From NCBI GenBank assembly GCA_003427395.1, contig BFEA01000583.1:474366-506789 (forward strand): DNA of 32,424 nucleotides, given 5' to 3'. Position numbers and translations under genes: made by a program. Below, piece after piece: positions 19,294 to 29,931 of this stretch. Source of the DNA: Chara braunii (Eukaryota; Streptophyta; Charophyceae; Charales; Characeae). The number at the start of each line of letters is the position of its first letter. The stretch's first letter is position 1. The notes under the pieces were generated by a model that was not told the origin of the DNA, did no database searches, and saw only the letters and a list, made by a program, of their open reading frames with translations.

Positions 19294-22200
19294 GATCGCC
19301 ACGTGGAATCTTAGGGACATGGGGGACACTGGGGAGAGGAGGAAAAAGGAAAGATTGAAGACATGGATATTTGAAAATAATATACAATTAACCTGTCTTC
19401 AGGAGACGACGCTTAACGAAGAAAAGATTAACGAATTAGGTGGCTGGTGGGACGACCCCCAAATCTGGTCCCCGACAAGAGGATCCAGAGGAGGCGTAGC
19501 GATTTTGTGTCACAGAAGATTGAACATGGAAATCATCGATTTCTATGCGGATTTATGATGACGTTGGGCATGGACTAAGCTCTTTATTGCTGACAAAGAA
19601 TGGGTCATCATTACTATTTATGCTCCAATTACTAATAATGCACGTACCATCTTCTTTGAAGAGTTGTGGTATATTATCCCGAAACGTGATTATATTATTA
19701 GTACTGGAGACTGAAACACGTCACTGAATCTGATCGGCACAAGACATGTGGGGGACTGGCCTAAGGACAAGTTGGCTGTAACCTCTATTGTGGACGAACT
19801 GGACCTCATTGAGCCCTATAGTTTATCATATCAGGAGGAAGAGGGTTTCACTTGGTTTTCTAATAAAAGGGCAAATGGCGGAGTCACGAGCCGTAGGTTG
19901 GACTTTTTCTTGATATCAGCAACCCTATGAGAGTCCTTGGATTTTGTGAAGGAAACCTCGCAACCTTTTTCTGACCACAAGCCGATCATACTTTCTTTAC
20001 ACCTAACTGGAGTGGAGAGAGGGAAAGGTATTTTCCGCTTTAATACCCATAATCTACAAGACCCCGGGTTGGTAGATTGGATGAAACAATTTTGGGTTAG
20101 TTGGCAGGAGACCAAACCATCCTTTGAGTCGGTCGACAGTTGGTGGGACTCTGGTGTTAAAGTCTTCTCCAACCTGTTGTCTGTGTACTCGAGGATTTTG
20201 GCATGTTCAATAAATAAGACCGAATATCATCTTCTGAAACGAGTCAAATATGTTGAAACTAAAATGAAAGAGCATCCAGTCTCACAGAGGGTGTGGGGTA
20301 AGGAAAGAACCCGTCTCATGAGCGAATGAGAGGATATTCAGGTCAAAAAATATGAAACATGGTCCGAAAAACTACGGGTTAAAGGAATTGCAGTATATGA
20401 CAGGATGACGAAAGAATCATTCCTGAAACTACTTCCATCACGTTTTGCGGTTGTTATGAAAAAACTGACACATCCTTTTGATGATCAGGCACCAAAGACC
20501 AAATAGTTGATTGGCTTATGTGATTATGTTGTACTGTACTACAGAGACATACTAATCTCCCGCACACAAGGTCGAAATGTGACTGATGCACTATCAGAAG
20601 GGAACAGTCACTGGGTAAACACAGAGGTCCGCATATCTAACACAGGGAAAATGACTCTTGACCGACCTATGACAGTCGAAGAAGCCCTGGAAGCACTAAA
20701 AGCGATGGCCAAGGGGAAGGCCCCTGGGGAGGATGGACTCCCGGTCGAAGTATACTTAACCGTATGGGGTGAAATCAGAGAAAGTTTGGTAGAGATCTAT
20801 AATGGAGTCCTGGCAGGTGGCCGATTATCTGTCTCAATGTGTAAAGGGGTGATTTCACTTCTATTTAAGAAAGGAGATAGAACGCAGATAAGAAATTGGC
20901 GCCTAATCTCCATCCTGAATGCATCCTACAAGCTACTGGCCAAATTGTTGGCTAGACGGCTAGGACTGTATCTTCCTGATCTGGTTGTCTCAGACCAAGC
21001 GGCCTTTGTAAGGGGCCGCTCAATCTTTGATAACATAGTAACGGCAATAGAGTCACTAGAGGTTATTCAAAAGGAACACTTGAATATCTCAGTCCTCTTA
21101 CTCGACATGGAAAAAAAGGTTATTCAAAAGGAACACTTGAATATCTCAGTCCTCTTACTTGACATGGAAAAACATATGACCGAGTCAACTGGTCGTATGT
21201 TCTAACAACACTCAGATGGATGAGTTTTGGTGAAAATTTATGTCGATGGACAAAACCCCTATACACACTGTCTACGACATCGATTATCGTGAATAACAGG
21301 GTTTCACAGGAATTTGCTCTGAGTAGATCACTCAGACAAGGGTGCCCCCTTGCCCCCCTCCTGTTTGCCCTACAAATGGAAGGTTTGCTAAACAACATCA
21401 GAGCAAATCCAGCAATCAGAGGCATGCCGACTGGACATACTGAATACAGGGTCAAGGCCCTGGCGGATGACTTTTTTGCTGCAATAAAAAATAGCACACA
21501 GTCACTGAGTACACTGAAGGAGTGTTTGGATGAATACTGCACACTTTCAGAGACCTCGGTCAATTGGCACAAATCCATCTTGATTCTCCATTAAGATTTT
21601 CAACCGACAGTCGAATGGGGTATGAAGCGGTTAGATTATGGCCAATCAGAAAGGTTCCTGGGGGTTCAAATTGCAATACAGGGTTGTTCGGAGGATCAAG
21701 ATGGAATTCTGTTCCAAAAAGCCTTGCACAGGCTGGTGACGTGGGGTAAAGATCCTCACCAAGAGCAACGGTAATCAATGGAGCCTTATTCGCTCTCCTC
21801 TGGTTTGAAGGAACAGTCCGGACCTTTGGCAAACACCTCTACTCATTGATTCGTAGGAGAGCGACGAAATTTATATGGAAATCATTCGCTTGGAAGCACG
21901 AAGGCTTCATATCCAAGGTTGCATGAGAAATGCCATGCCACCCCAGGGAGGAAGATGGACTAGGCATAAAGGACCCTGCGAGACAAAACGATGCAATGTT
22001 AGTAAAATGGATCATTAGAGCAATGAGTGACTCGAAATCACAATACTGGGTGTTGTTAGTTGAGCACATCTTGGCGCAGGACAACTGGTGTCTGGACCTG
22101 TCTCCAACTACACTCTTATCAACATAGACAATTTAAATCTCCCTTCTGGAATGCGATCCTCTAAGCTTGGCGTCGCCTTAGACCGGATGAGTGGGTCGAC

Positions 22201-23569
22201 TCTGTAACTAAGGCAGAGGTTCTATCCCAACCCATTTTTGAAAATCCTAAGATCAGATTAGGAACTGGAGACTGGATTAAAGCTGATTCGGCACTGACAA
22301 GTTTTGGCCGGTCATGGATCAAGAAAGGGGTAATCAGGGTTGCTGATCTCTGAGATGAGATACAGGGTACATGGTGCTCTCTACCCACCCTAATAGATAA
22401 ACTTGAAACAGTCCAGTATCTGCAGGAGAGCAGGAACTGTATCATCGACGCCATCCCAGAAAGCTGGAAGGGACTGTTGACAACTGAAAAACTGGAACCA
22501 CCTGGCACCTGGTACTCAGAAAGACCCAGGAGCCCTGAGAGGATTTGAAAGCTGTTGTCCATTGAACCTGACGGGAAACGCACTTTCCAATACTGAAACA
22601 CGGTAGTTGATTCCAGTTTAAGTGTAGATGAGCTCAACCCCCAACCGAACTTGACCTCAAGTTTGACCCAAATCCGGGTACTAGAGCATGTCAATTTAAA
22701 CGGACACTCAGACTGCATATTATTTGCAGAAGGGAAACCAATCCTACAATTGAAAATTGATCTCAAGATGTGGGAATGGAGAGCCAGAGGTAAAGGTGGT
22801 CAAAACGTACCGCTCTTGGACTACACACAACATTTAGGGTATAACACCCTGGCTCCGCCTAAACATCCGAGGTTGGCGGCTAGACAAAGATGGGCTAGAC
22901 TGCTAGACATTGAAATAACTGAGATTAACACAACATTAACGAGTTGCTGGAAACAACTCAAGATGATTAGCTGTCAAAGACAGGCGGCCATTCTATGGCT
23001 AACATCAATGGCAGCAACACCCTCAGCAGTTTGGCTAGTCGAACATTGTCTGAGAATTGATATGACATGTAAGAGGTGCCAATGGGCTTTTAAATCGACG
23101 ATCCACCTTTGGTGGGACTGTCCGGTGGCAGCAAGGATTTGGAAATGGGTCATAAGACATTGGTACAGATTAATGGGAGACAACAATTTTAACTGGGACA
23201 AGCTCTGGGTGCTCATGGGAGGAATACCCATCAACTTCCCACTGAACAAAGGAATTGGATACGTGGCACAAACGTATCGTGCTGTTTGTTTTCAGGTAAT
23301 ATGGCAAAGCAGGAATGACTGTGTGTTTGACGGGGAGGACTTGGCTAACCAAAGAAATAAAGCACACACAGGTGGCACACCTACGAAGATCTATCCAGGC
23401 AGACTGGAGAAGGAAAGTGAGCAACTCACTGACCCTAGCCTCTGGATTTCGTTGGTTTCAAGAAACATGGTGCCTGCATGGATCCCTGGCTACAGGTATG
23501 GCAGGAAAGTTAGTTTTGGATCAATGGCTTTACTCACATTGGACTAGGAGGACAACAATCTCAACCTAA
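19280..23569 (+). pseudogene. LINE element 2 ORF2: endonuclease-reverse transcriptase, broken
   Basis: The ATG at 19280 starts MPKIKIATWNLRDMGD. The AP endonuclease keeps LQETTL and SDHK; its GDWN box is GD-stop-N through TGA at 19712. Other in-frame stops are TGA at 19556, 19559, 19928 and 20327, and TAG at 20504. The RT starts near 20650 and has FVRGRSIFDNIV, LLLDMEK (present twice because of a 57-bp duplication), SLRQGCPLAP and LADD at 21460-21471. A one-base loss after 21165 shifts the frame. Further shifts follow 21594. The 3' part (22651-23340) carries the finger CKRCQW...HLWWDC near 23068-23130, then shifts near 23350 to the frame that ends at TAA 23569. ORF2 would nick target DNA and copy the element RNA into it. 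Confidence 0.92.
21061..21174 (+). repeat. 57-bp in-frame tandem duplication in the RT domain
   Basis: Positions 21061-21117 and 21118-21174 are almost identical (CTCGAC against CTTGAC, and differences at the A-run ending). Fifty-seven bases are 19 codons, so VIQKEHLNISVLLLDMEK is read twice without losing frame. It covers RT motif A. Confidence 0.95.
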
Positions 23570-24044
23570 ATGCTCGGTTGTCGGTTCGGTTACAGGAGAC
23601 AGGCAGAGGGAAGAGGGGGTAGGAGTGTTGTTTACTATCAGGATCTCGTGGTAAGAGATCTGCTCTGCAGTTAGGAGCCAGGTTGGACTGCAGTTGCAGG
23701 TAATTGGGTTGGTAGATAATATACATTTGCTCCTTGGTTTGTGTGGCTTTTTAGGCAGTGAAGGCTACAGCGCTTGCACTAGGATTCTTATTAGGTTGGA
23801 CAGAAGGCTGGTGAGGACGGTTTTCGCCTTGGGTTGGTGGAGGGTGTTTGGGTTGTATTTTGGGTTTATTTTGAGTTTGTGTTGGGCTTTTTTTGGGCCT
23901 TGTGGATATCCCTTTTTTCCCAGGGTTGGGAAATGTCAGTGCAGCGGTCTGGATTTGGCCATTCTGCAAAAAACTAGACTAGAATTCCCAACGCCTGCAC
24001 CTAAGCTGGGTAATGGTCCCAGTATTTGGTTACTTGATTTCTTA

Positions 24045-24069
24045 CCGGGTTGTGTGGAGGGTTTCCCGG
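24045..24069 (+). other. Conserved 3'-tail stem-loop of LINE element 2
   Basis: CCGGG, a 15-nt loop, then CCCGG. The element 1 counterpart (8226-8250, minus strand) has the same length, stem and right flank. It lies 43 nt before the poly(A). Confidence 0.7.
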
Positions 24070-24088
24070 CCTCCCCTTTTTTGTGCCT

Positions 24089-24138
24089 AATAAATGAGCT
24101 GAGTCTTCTTGTAAAAAAAAAAAAAAAAAAAAAAAAAA
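24089..24138 (+). terminator. Polyadenylation signal and poly(A) tail of LINE element 2
   Basis: AATAAA at 24089-24094 is followed 18 nt later by 26 uninterrupted A (24113-24138), the expected mark of a reverse-transcribed polyadenylated RNA. Confidence 0.93.
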
Positions 24139-24443
24139 GGACGCCCTGCTACACGACAAAGTGCAACGGGGTAAGACGCAGCCTTTGGCTGCGAACTCCG
24201 ATGGCATGGGGGACGAGGCCCCCGAACGCACAACGGAACCGAGGCAGTGTTACTCTTGCAGTAAGGGAGAGTGGCGGTGGAATAAGGAGAGTGGCGGTGG
24301 AATAAGGGAGAGGGGCGGTGAAGGTGAATGACGTCGTTGCTGATAGTCGTACACGAGCGATAACTTTTGGCGCATTTTAGCAGTGCTGTCCTCCGCAATC
24401 GGTGTGACCTGCCGGCGCTACACGCAGTCGGTAAACCGCAACC
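24139..24443 (+). promoter_or_regulatory. CCT7 upstream region, 305 bp between LINE poly(A) and ATG
   Basis: This is all that separates the LINE tail from the CCT7 start codon, so it should contain the 5' UTR and core promoter unless LINE sequence is used. There is a hairpin CGCAGCC-TTT-GGCTGCG at 24177-24193, a 20-bp unit GAGAGTGGCGGTGGAATAAG repeated almost three times (about 24267-24320) and a TGACGTCG word at 24329-24336, close to a bZIP (ACGT-core) site. No TATA box is evident. The promoter role is inferred from position. Confidence 0.5.
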
Positions 24444-27400
24444 ATGGCGACTATGCTGGTACGGTGTTCGCTGGCTGCTTCGGTAGACATCCTTAATTGT
24501 TCTATTTCTCGGGATCTCATCGTAACCCGCGCTTTGCTTCTTGATGATTCTCATGCCGTTCTCTCCGTTGCAAAGACTGTTTTCCTTTTCTTCGGTGGTT
24601 TGTTTCGGCTTCCTCCTGTTCATCGCTCTCCTCCGTTGGCCATTCGTCTGGATCTCACGTGTTCCTCCGCTCATGTCCTACCCGTTTGTTTGTTGTACTG
24701 TGCGTGACCGGTGATGTGCAGCAACCACAAATAATTTTGCTGAAGGATGGAACGGACACATCGCAAGGGAAGCCGCAGCTGATCAGTAATATCAATGCAT
24801 GCGTTGCTGTAGCCGATGTAATCAGATCCACTCTCGGGCCAAGAGGAATGGACAAGCTTGTTCACGACGAGAAGGGTAACACGACCATATCAAACGACGG
24901 AGCAACGATAATGAATCTCCTGGACGTCATTCACCCCGCTGCGAAGACACTCGTCGACATAGCCAAATCCCAAGACGCCGAGGTAGGCGAAGTGTATGCA
25001 TACTCAGATTGGGCGATGCGTACGTGATCGATACCCCGTTGCAGCGTTGGGCTGTTGTCATCCTGGCTCGTCTTCCTCTTGTTCTTCCGTGTGCTTCCTC
25101 TCGTCTTTCCCATTCCACAGATCGCCGCTGTTTCTTCTTGTTGTTGTCTGTCTTCCGTCGCCGCATTCTGGTCTCGACCCTCCGTCCGTTTGTCAATTTA
25201 TCCTTACCGTGATGGGTACAGCATATGCCGCTAGTTGAAATGGCAAATGGGACTCATTTCCCCCTTCCCACTCCCCGGCCGCTTCTCCCTCGTCCTCGCG
25301 CTTTCCCGCTGTCGTTCTAGGTGCCGTATCGGAACTGCTCTGTGATTCCGTTTGCACGTGTTCAGTGCTGGATGTGATTCTCAGCGCCCTGCTTTCTGAG
25401 CGTGTATGTTAGTTCAATCGGAGGTCTACGCCAGTGCCCCGACACGGAACGATGACAGGGGAGGCGATTATGCGCGCAGAGGCACCGTTATCAGAAACCG
25501 TTTCTGTCTGTCTGTCTCTCTCTCTCTAGTTCTTTACCCCTTCCGCTCATCCCTCCACTCCCCTATCTTACTTTTTCATCCGACATCCGACAAGCTACAA
25601 GAACGGAACTGAAAATGTGATTAATGGCAAAGCACCTGGTGGGAAATTCCAGTGGTGAATGTTTAGGGCTAAGCAACCAAAGAGGGACATCGCCAACGAA
25701 AGCATAGAAGCTGCCGCCCCCCTGAAGGTGAAGCCTGAAATCTCGTGACTTGTGTCTTCCTGCCGTCTGTCCTCTTCTCTCTTTTTCCCCCTCCCTGCAT
25801 GTTTCTCCGGACATGTGAAACTGCTAGTGGACTGTGCAGGGAAGCCGAAAAGCATGAAATTAATGCGCACGAAATTTGAAAGCCTTGCGGTGCCGTGACC
25901 TCAGGTGGGGTGTCTCTTTTTTTTCGTTTCCAGGTTGGAGATGGGACCACGTCTGTGGTTCTTCTTGCGGGCGAGTTTCTCCGGGAGGCCAAGCCTTACA
26001 TCGAAGATGGCGTGCATCCGCAGCTAATCATTAAGAGTTTCCGCACGGCAGCAAACCTGGTAGGTTCGCAGCTTTCCGCCCGCCAACCAAACGTTGCTTG
26101 GTGACACTAACTAAGTTGTCACACAGCTGTGACGTACGTAAGAGCGAAAATGCAAGCAAGCCGAAGAAGAAAGGGAGTGGAAGAACAGGCGAAAGAAAGC
26201 ATCCCTGACTGCGCAACGAAGATGACATTGACTCTTTCTGGTCGGTTGTATCGTCTGTGGAACTCGGGGGGACGCAGACGATTTTTTTGAAGATCACTCG
26301 CTCGCTCGTGCAGTCAAATGTAATCCTGCTCCGCTGGCGATGCACGCCTGGCCGCTATGGTAGGATAGCTGGCTGCTTGCCCAAGGAGTGAGGTTGAGGT
26401 GTCTCTAATCCGCGGCAGCAACCATTAGACTGCGCTCTGCGGGAGGGGCAAGGACATTGGCGAAGTTGCCACCCTGGGAAGGAGATCGGGTAGACCGGCG
26501 ATATTTGCATTCCCGATGGGAATTTCGGGTTGGGTAGAACACGAGCATTACAGAGATGTTTGGTGAAATGTAGCGAAGTCACGTTCTGCTCGAAGATCGC
26601 GCCACCGAGCGGTGAACATGTCTCGCACAGCTGAATGGACTTCGATCACTGTGAAATCAGGTTATAGCATGGTTTCCTATGGTATTGGCAACGTCATGAA
26701 CGGGCCCTGCCTCTACCTCGTGAGACCGTATGTATGGCGATGATGGATGCTCCGTATCATGGCTCGACGCGAACCTAGGGTTGGATGATTGACGGTGCTG
26801 CTATGTGAATGCGAAGGGTGTGTGATCTCAAGTTCTTCCAGTGCTCGTTGATGTAAGTGAATTCATGTGTGTCTTGGACTTGGGGGGGGAAAGGCACGCT
26901 ATTAGTGAAGTGCACACCACCTGGCTGACTCTCTGTGGGCGTGTGTGTTCTGTTGCGGTACTGGCCGTCGTTTCTCTACCTTCTTTCGGTTTGACCGACC
27001 TTTCTTCACCTGTGCGCGCGCCATTTCTGAATCAGGCGGTGAGAAGAATAGGCGGTCTGGCGATTAGCCTTGAAGGAAAAGATGAGCAGGAAAAGAGGAG
27101 GATGCTGGTCAGATGTGCGGAGACAACATTGAGCTCGAAGCTCGTCGGCGGGGAGAAAGAATTCTTTGCGAAGATGGTCGTGGAGGCTGTTCTTTCCCTT
27201 GGAGCGGATGACAGCGTGAAGATGATTGGGATAAAGAAAGTATGTATCTTGTCGATTGGTTTCGTCGTTTTGTATTGTCAGTCGAAGACATTGTGTCCAC
27301 TCTCTCGACTTTGTCCTTACGCAATGGTCGCTCACGTGCTCTCTGGCTTAGATGTGCGTCTCGCCACGTCCCCGTTCCTGCCGATCCCTGGAGGCGACTC

Positions 27401-29899
27401 GAGGCTCCTTACCTCAATCACTTGGGGCCTCGCTCCGCTACTCGCCACATGTGAAAAGTGTCCTGTATTATCTCGTAGAAGAACCTGGGAGCGAGCACAT
27501 CATTTTTCACACGGTGCGAGGTCCTTTACTCGGGACATGGTCGTATATAGTCTGATTAGGCAGGACGTCAGGCAGGCATCGCAAGTATGTCATTGCATCT
27601 GACAACCTGATCTCCTGACCTGGCTATCTGACCAGCTGATCCGATCGCCAGATCGGACGTGTTGATATCTGTGTATGATCAGCTCGCCTGGTTCGCTAAG
27701 GCGCAGGAAAGCTGATCAGGCGAGCTCGCTTGGTTCGCTAAGTTGCAGGAAAGCTTATTTATGCGCGTTCTACATTTCAAAGCGGACCATGTCTGTCAGT
27801 CGGCTGGCAGGTGAAACCTTTTTGATGGTCAGGTAGCATGCGGCTGCTGTTTGGCTGTGCCGGCGGATCCTCCGACCGAAATTTCCTGAGCATGACATGT
27901 TCTGTGTCTGGATCGTATGACTTGTTGCCGCGCTTCCCGACACTGATTTGTCATTGCTGTTGCTTTGCGGCCTCGCTTGATAGAGATTTTAATAATTGTG
28001 ATCTTGCCGTGCCCCATTATTAAAGACCTATCTGATGATGTGAAACGTCTTGTGTCGTCGTCTTTGTTTCCTGATGATTTGCAGGTGCAGGGGGGATCCA
28101 TGACAGACTCTTTCCTCGTCCACGGTGTCGCGTTCAAGAAGACCTTCTCGTATGCCGGGTTCGAGCAACAGCCTAAGAAATTCGAGAACCCGAAGATTTT
28201 GCTGTTGAATATTGAACTTGAGCTGAAGTCGGAGAAGGAGAATGCGGAAGTGAGGTACCGATCTGCGTCCGACACCCATCTTTCTTCGTTTTCTGCTTTA
28301 CCTTCCCCGGGATGTACAACGGGGACATAGGGGCCGCAAAAGATATGTGATTCGCAGAAGAGGACATCACCACGCACGCCTGCTCCCCATGGCGCCCCTC
28401 GCCCTCCGGAAGTAATGATTGGGCAGGGGAACCAACCAAACCGTCTATTTCTGGGAATCCCTGTTCCACTGTCTTTGAGCAGCAGACAATGATTGGGGGA
28501 GATTGCTCAGAGTCCGAAGGATACCTATCTGTCTCCGTATATTTATGTGAGAGGCGTGCCTGGTGAATCGGAAAGGACAAGAAACGGGGGGAGGCTCTGA
28601 GAGGACTTCGTCGGAGGTTCACGGAAAATGTGTAATGTCAGCAAATATACATATATTATATATCGATATGTCGATATGTCGTCATACAGAGCTGCCCGGT
28701 GAACCGTAGGCAGGGAAGGGGAAGCGATCAATTAGAGGGACTGTGATAGACTGTTTCGTCGCAGTTTCAGTGACACATCAGGAGGCTAAACCCTCTACGG
28801 TCTGCAAAGTCCCCTAACCAATGATACTAATATGAGAGAGAATCCACCTTAACCCCAGTTGTGGTTGGGCATCGAAGTATGTCTGACTTCTTTTGCTGTT
28901 TGGGAGAGGAGTGTTTGTGAATGCTGTTCGGGATCTTGGTTAGTTTAGAAGCGCACCTGCAAGATAAGGCACTGATCGAGGGGGATGCCTTTTCTGATCC
29001 TTGTCCGATGATGACCGCCTTTTCCGATCTCTTAAGCTCGGCAAATCTGATGGTACGCGGGCGGCGATTGTTAAAGGCCGTAGGGAATTGATGCTCTGCT
29101 CTCATGGTTGTTTTCCTCTGGACATGTGTGCAGGTTGACCGATCCGGCGCAATATCAGTCCATCGTGGATGCGGAGTGGAACATCATCTACGACAAACTT
29201 GACAAGTGTGCAAGGAGTGGGGCAAAAATTATCCTTTCAAGGCTGCCGATCGGTGATCTCGCCACTCAGGTATCGGCTTCTTCTGCTAGATTTCTCCCCA
29301 ACCTCACCTTCTATTAGGGTTTCGTTTTAGGGTTTCTTTGGGATTGGTAACCTCGTCCCAGCATGTGCTTTGCATATTGCCTTGCCTTGGTGGTGGGACG
29401 CCAAGTAGGGCACTCGGTGTAAGTTTTATGACCATCCCGAAGGGACTACCATGGCGGCTGGAAGAGCTGCCTGCGGGGTGTGAGACCGGATGGCTGTGGT
29501 GGGAGTGGCGGAGGGGGAGATAGTGCAACAGGGGGGAGGGCATGCCTAAATGTAGTCTTGAAGTTGCCGAGCCCACGGGTGGTGGGAAGGCGCGTGCCCT
29601 GTGGTATTGGTCAGGGCTGTTTGTAAAAACCGTTCTTCGGGTGACCGAATTTGCTCAAGAACTGTGTGGTTGATGTTGCCTGCTTGTTTTTGCTGATGTC
29701 CTTTTTCAGAATTTCGGCTGTCTTTATCTCCTCGGGTGCAGTATAAAACTGTGTTCGACGTTCTTCCTGTACGTTTATGCAGTATTTTGCGGATCGTGAT
29801 ATCTTCTGCGCTGGACGTGTTGTTGAGGAGGATCTGCAGCGTGTGGCCCGTGCAACTGGAGCTGCCATCCAAACGACTGTGAACAACTTAGACCCCGAG
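24444..29899 (+). CDS. CCT7: CCT/TRiC chaperonin subunit eta (TCP-1 eta), exons 1-7, 3' part outside window
   Basis: One of eight paralogous subunits of the cytosolic ring chaperonin that folds actin, tubulin and other proteins using ATP. Coding exons: 24444-24458, 24722-24982, 25934-26059, 27036-27239, 28085-28254, 29134-29269 and 29783-29899, all with GT...AG introns. They join to 343 codons without a stop. Exon 1 encodes only MATML, in good start context (AACCATGG); exon 2 continues [17 protein letters not shown], the eta-type opening. Chaperonin motifs are LGPRGMDK (residues 43-50), NDGATI (63-68) and the nucleotide-site GDGTT (94-98, created by the exon 2-3 junction). Exon 4 has [16 protein letters not shown]; exon 5 [17 protein letters not shown]; exon 6 [14 protein letters not shown]; exon 7 [13 protein letters not shown]. 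Introns are phase 0 except intron 5, which splits an Arg codon. The family is about 550 residues, so roughly 210 C-terminal residues lie beyond 32424. Very likely functional. Confidence 0.95.
24983..25933 (+). other. CCT7 intron 2
   Basis: Donor GAG|GTAGGC, acceptor TTTCCAG. It has a TCTG/TCTC run near 25504-25530. Nothing else was recognised. Confidence 0.85.
26060..27035 (+). other. CCT7 intron 3
   Basis: Donor CTG|GTAGGT, acceptor TGAATCAG. Nothing was recognised inside. Confidence 0.85.
27240..28084 (+). other. CCT7 intron 4
   Basis: Donor AAG AAA|GTATGT, acceptor GATTTGCAG. It carries a cluster of CTGATC/CTGACC words from about 27598 with the hairpin TCCGATC-GCCA-GATCGGA (about 27640-27657) and a 42-bp tandem duplication. 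Confidence 0.85.
27682..27755. repeat. 42-bp tandem duplication in intron 4
   Basis: GCTCGCCTGGTTCGCTAAGG with GCAGGAAAGCT at 27682-27713 recurs at 27724-27755 with three differences. The junction also holds inverted pairs (TGATCAGCT with AGCTGATCA, and AGCTCGCCTG with CAGGCGAGCT). Confidence 0.9.
28255..29133 (+). other. CCT7 intron 5
   Basis: Phase 2 intron, donor GTGAG|GTACCG, acceptor TGTGCAG. A short AT-rich stretch with TATCGATATGTCGATATGTCG lies near 28661-28681. No gene was recognised inside. Confidence 0.85.
29270..29782 (+). other. CCT7 intron 6
   Basis: Donor CAG|GTATCG, acceptor TTTATGCAG. No further feature was recognised. Confidence 0.85.
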
Positions 29900-29905
29900 G
29901 TGAAG

Positions 29906-29931
29906 TCTCTCTCTCTCTCTCTCTCTCTCTT
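29906..29931. repeat. (TC)n microsatellite
   Basis: TC run starting 7 bp after the exon 7 end, continuing into TTTT. Confidence 0.95.

Larger units (their letters stand above)
16999..24138 (+). mobile_element. LINE element 2 (plant L1-type), degraded, plus strand
   Basis: Same architecture as element 1, in the opposite orientation: ORF1 (16999-19293), ORF2 (19280-23569), 3' UTR of about 540 bp, AATAAA at 24089-24094 and 26 A at 24113-24138. The pure poly(A) suggests a younger insertion than element 1, yet the ORFs carry many stops, frameshifts and an internal duplication. The 5' border is set at the inferred ORF1 start because the 5' UTR limit and target-site duplication were not found; the true element starts further left. 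It lies upstream of CCT7 on the same strand. Confidence 0.92.

Noticed and set aside
19556-20329. TGA read as Trp (alternative genetic code)
   Set aside because: TAG and TAA stops and frameshifts also break the LINEs, and the intact CCT7 exons use TGG for Trp in a standard code, so the stops are decay.
8164-24138. Large inverted duplication of one LINE
   Set aside because: The two elements differ at many residues and in indels; they are separate family members, not mirrored copies.
24087-24674. Minus-strand 195-codon open frame over the CCT7 upstream region
   Set aside because: It contains a poly-Phe run from the LINE poly(A), crosses the CCT7 first exon in antisense and has no domain.
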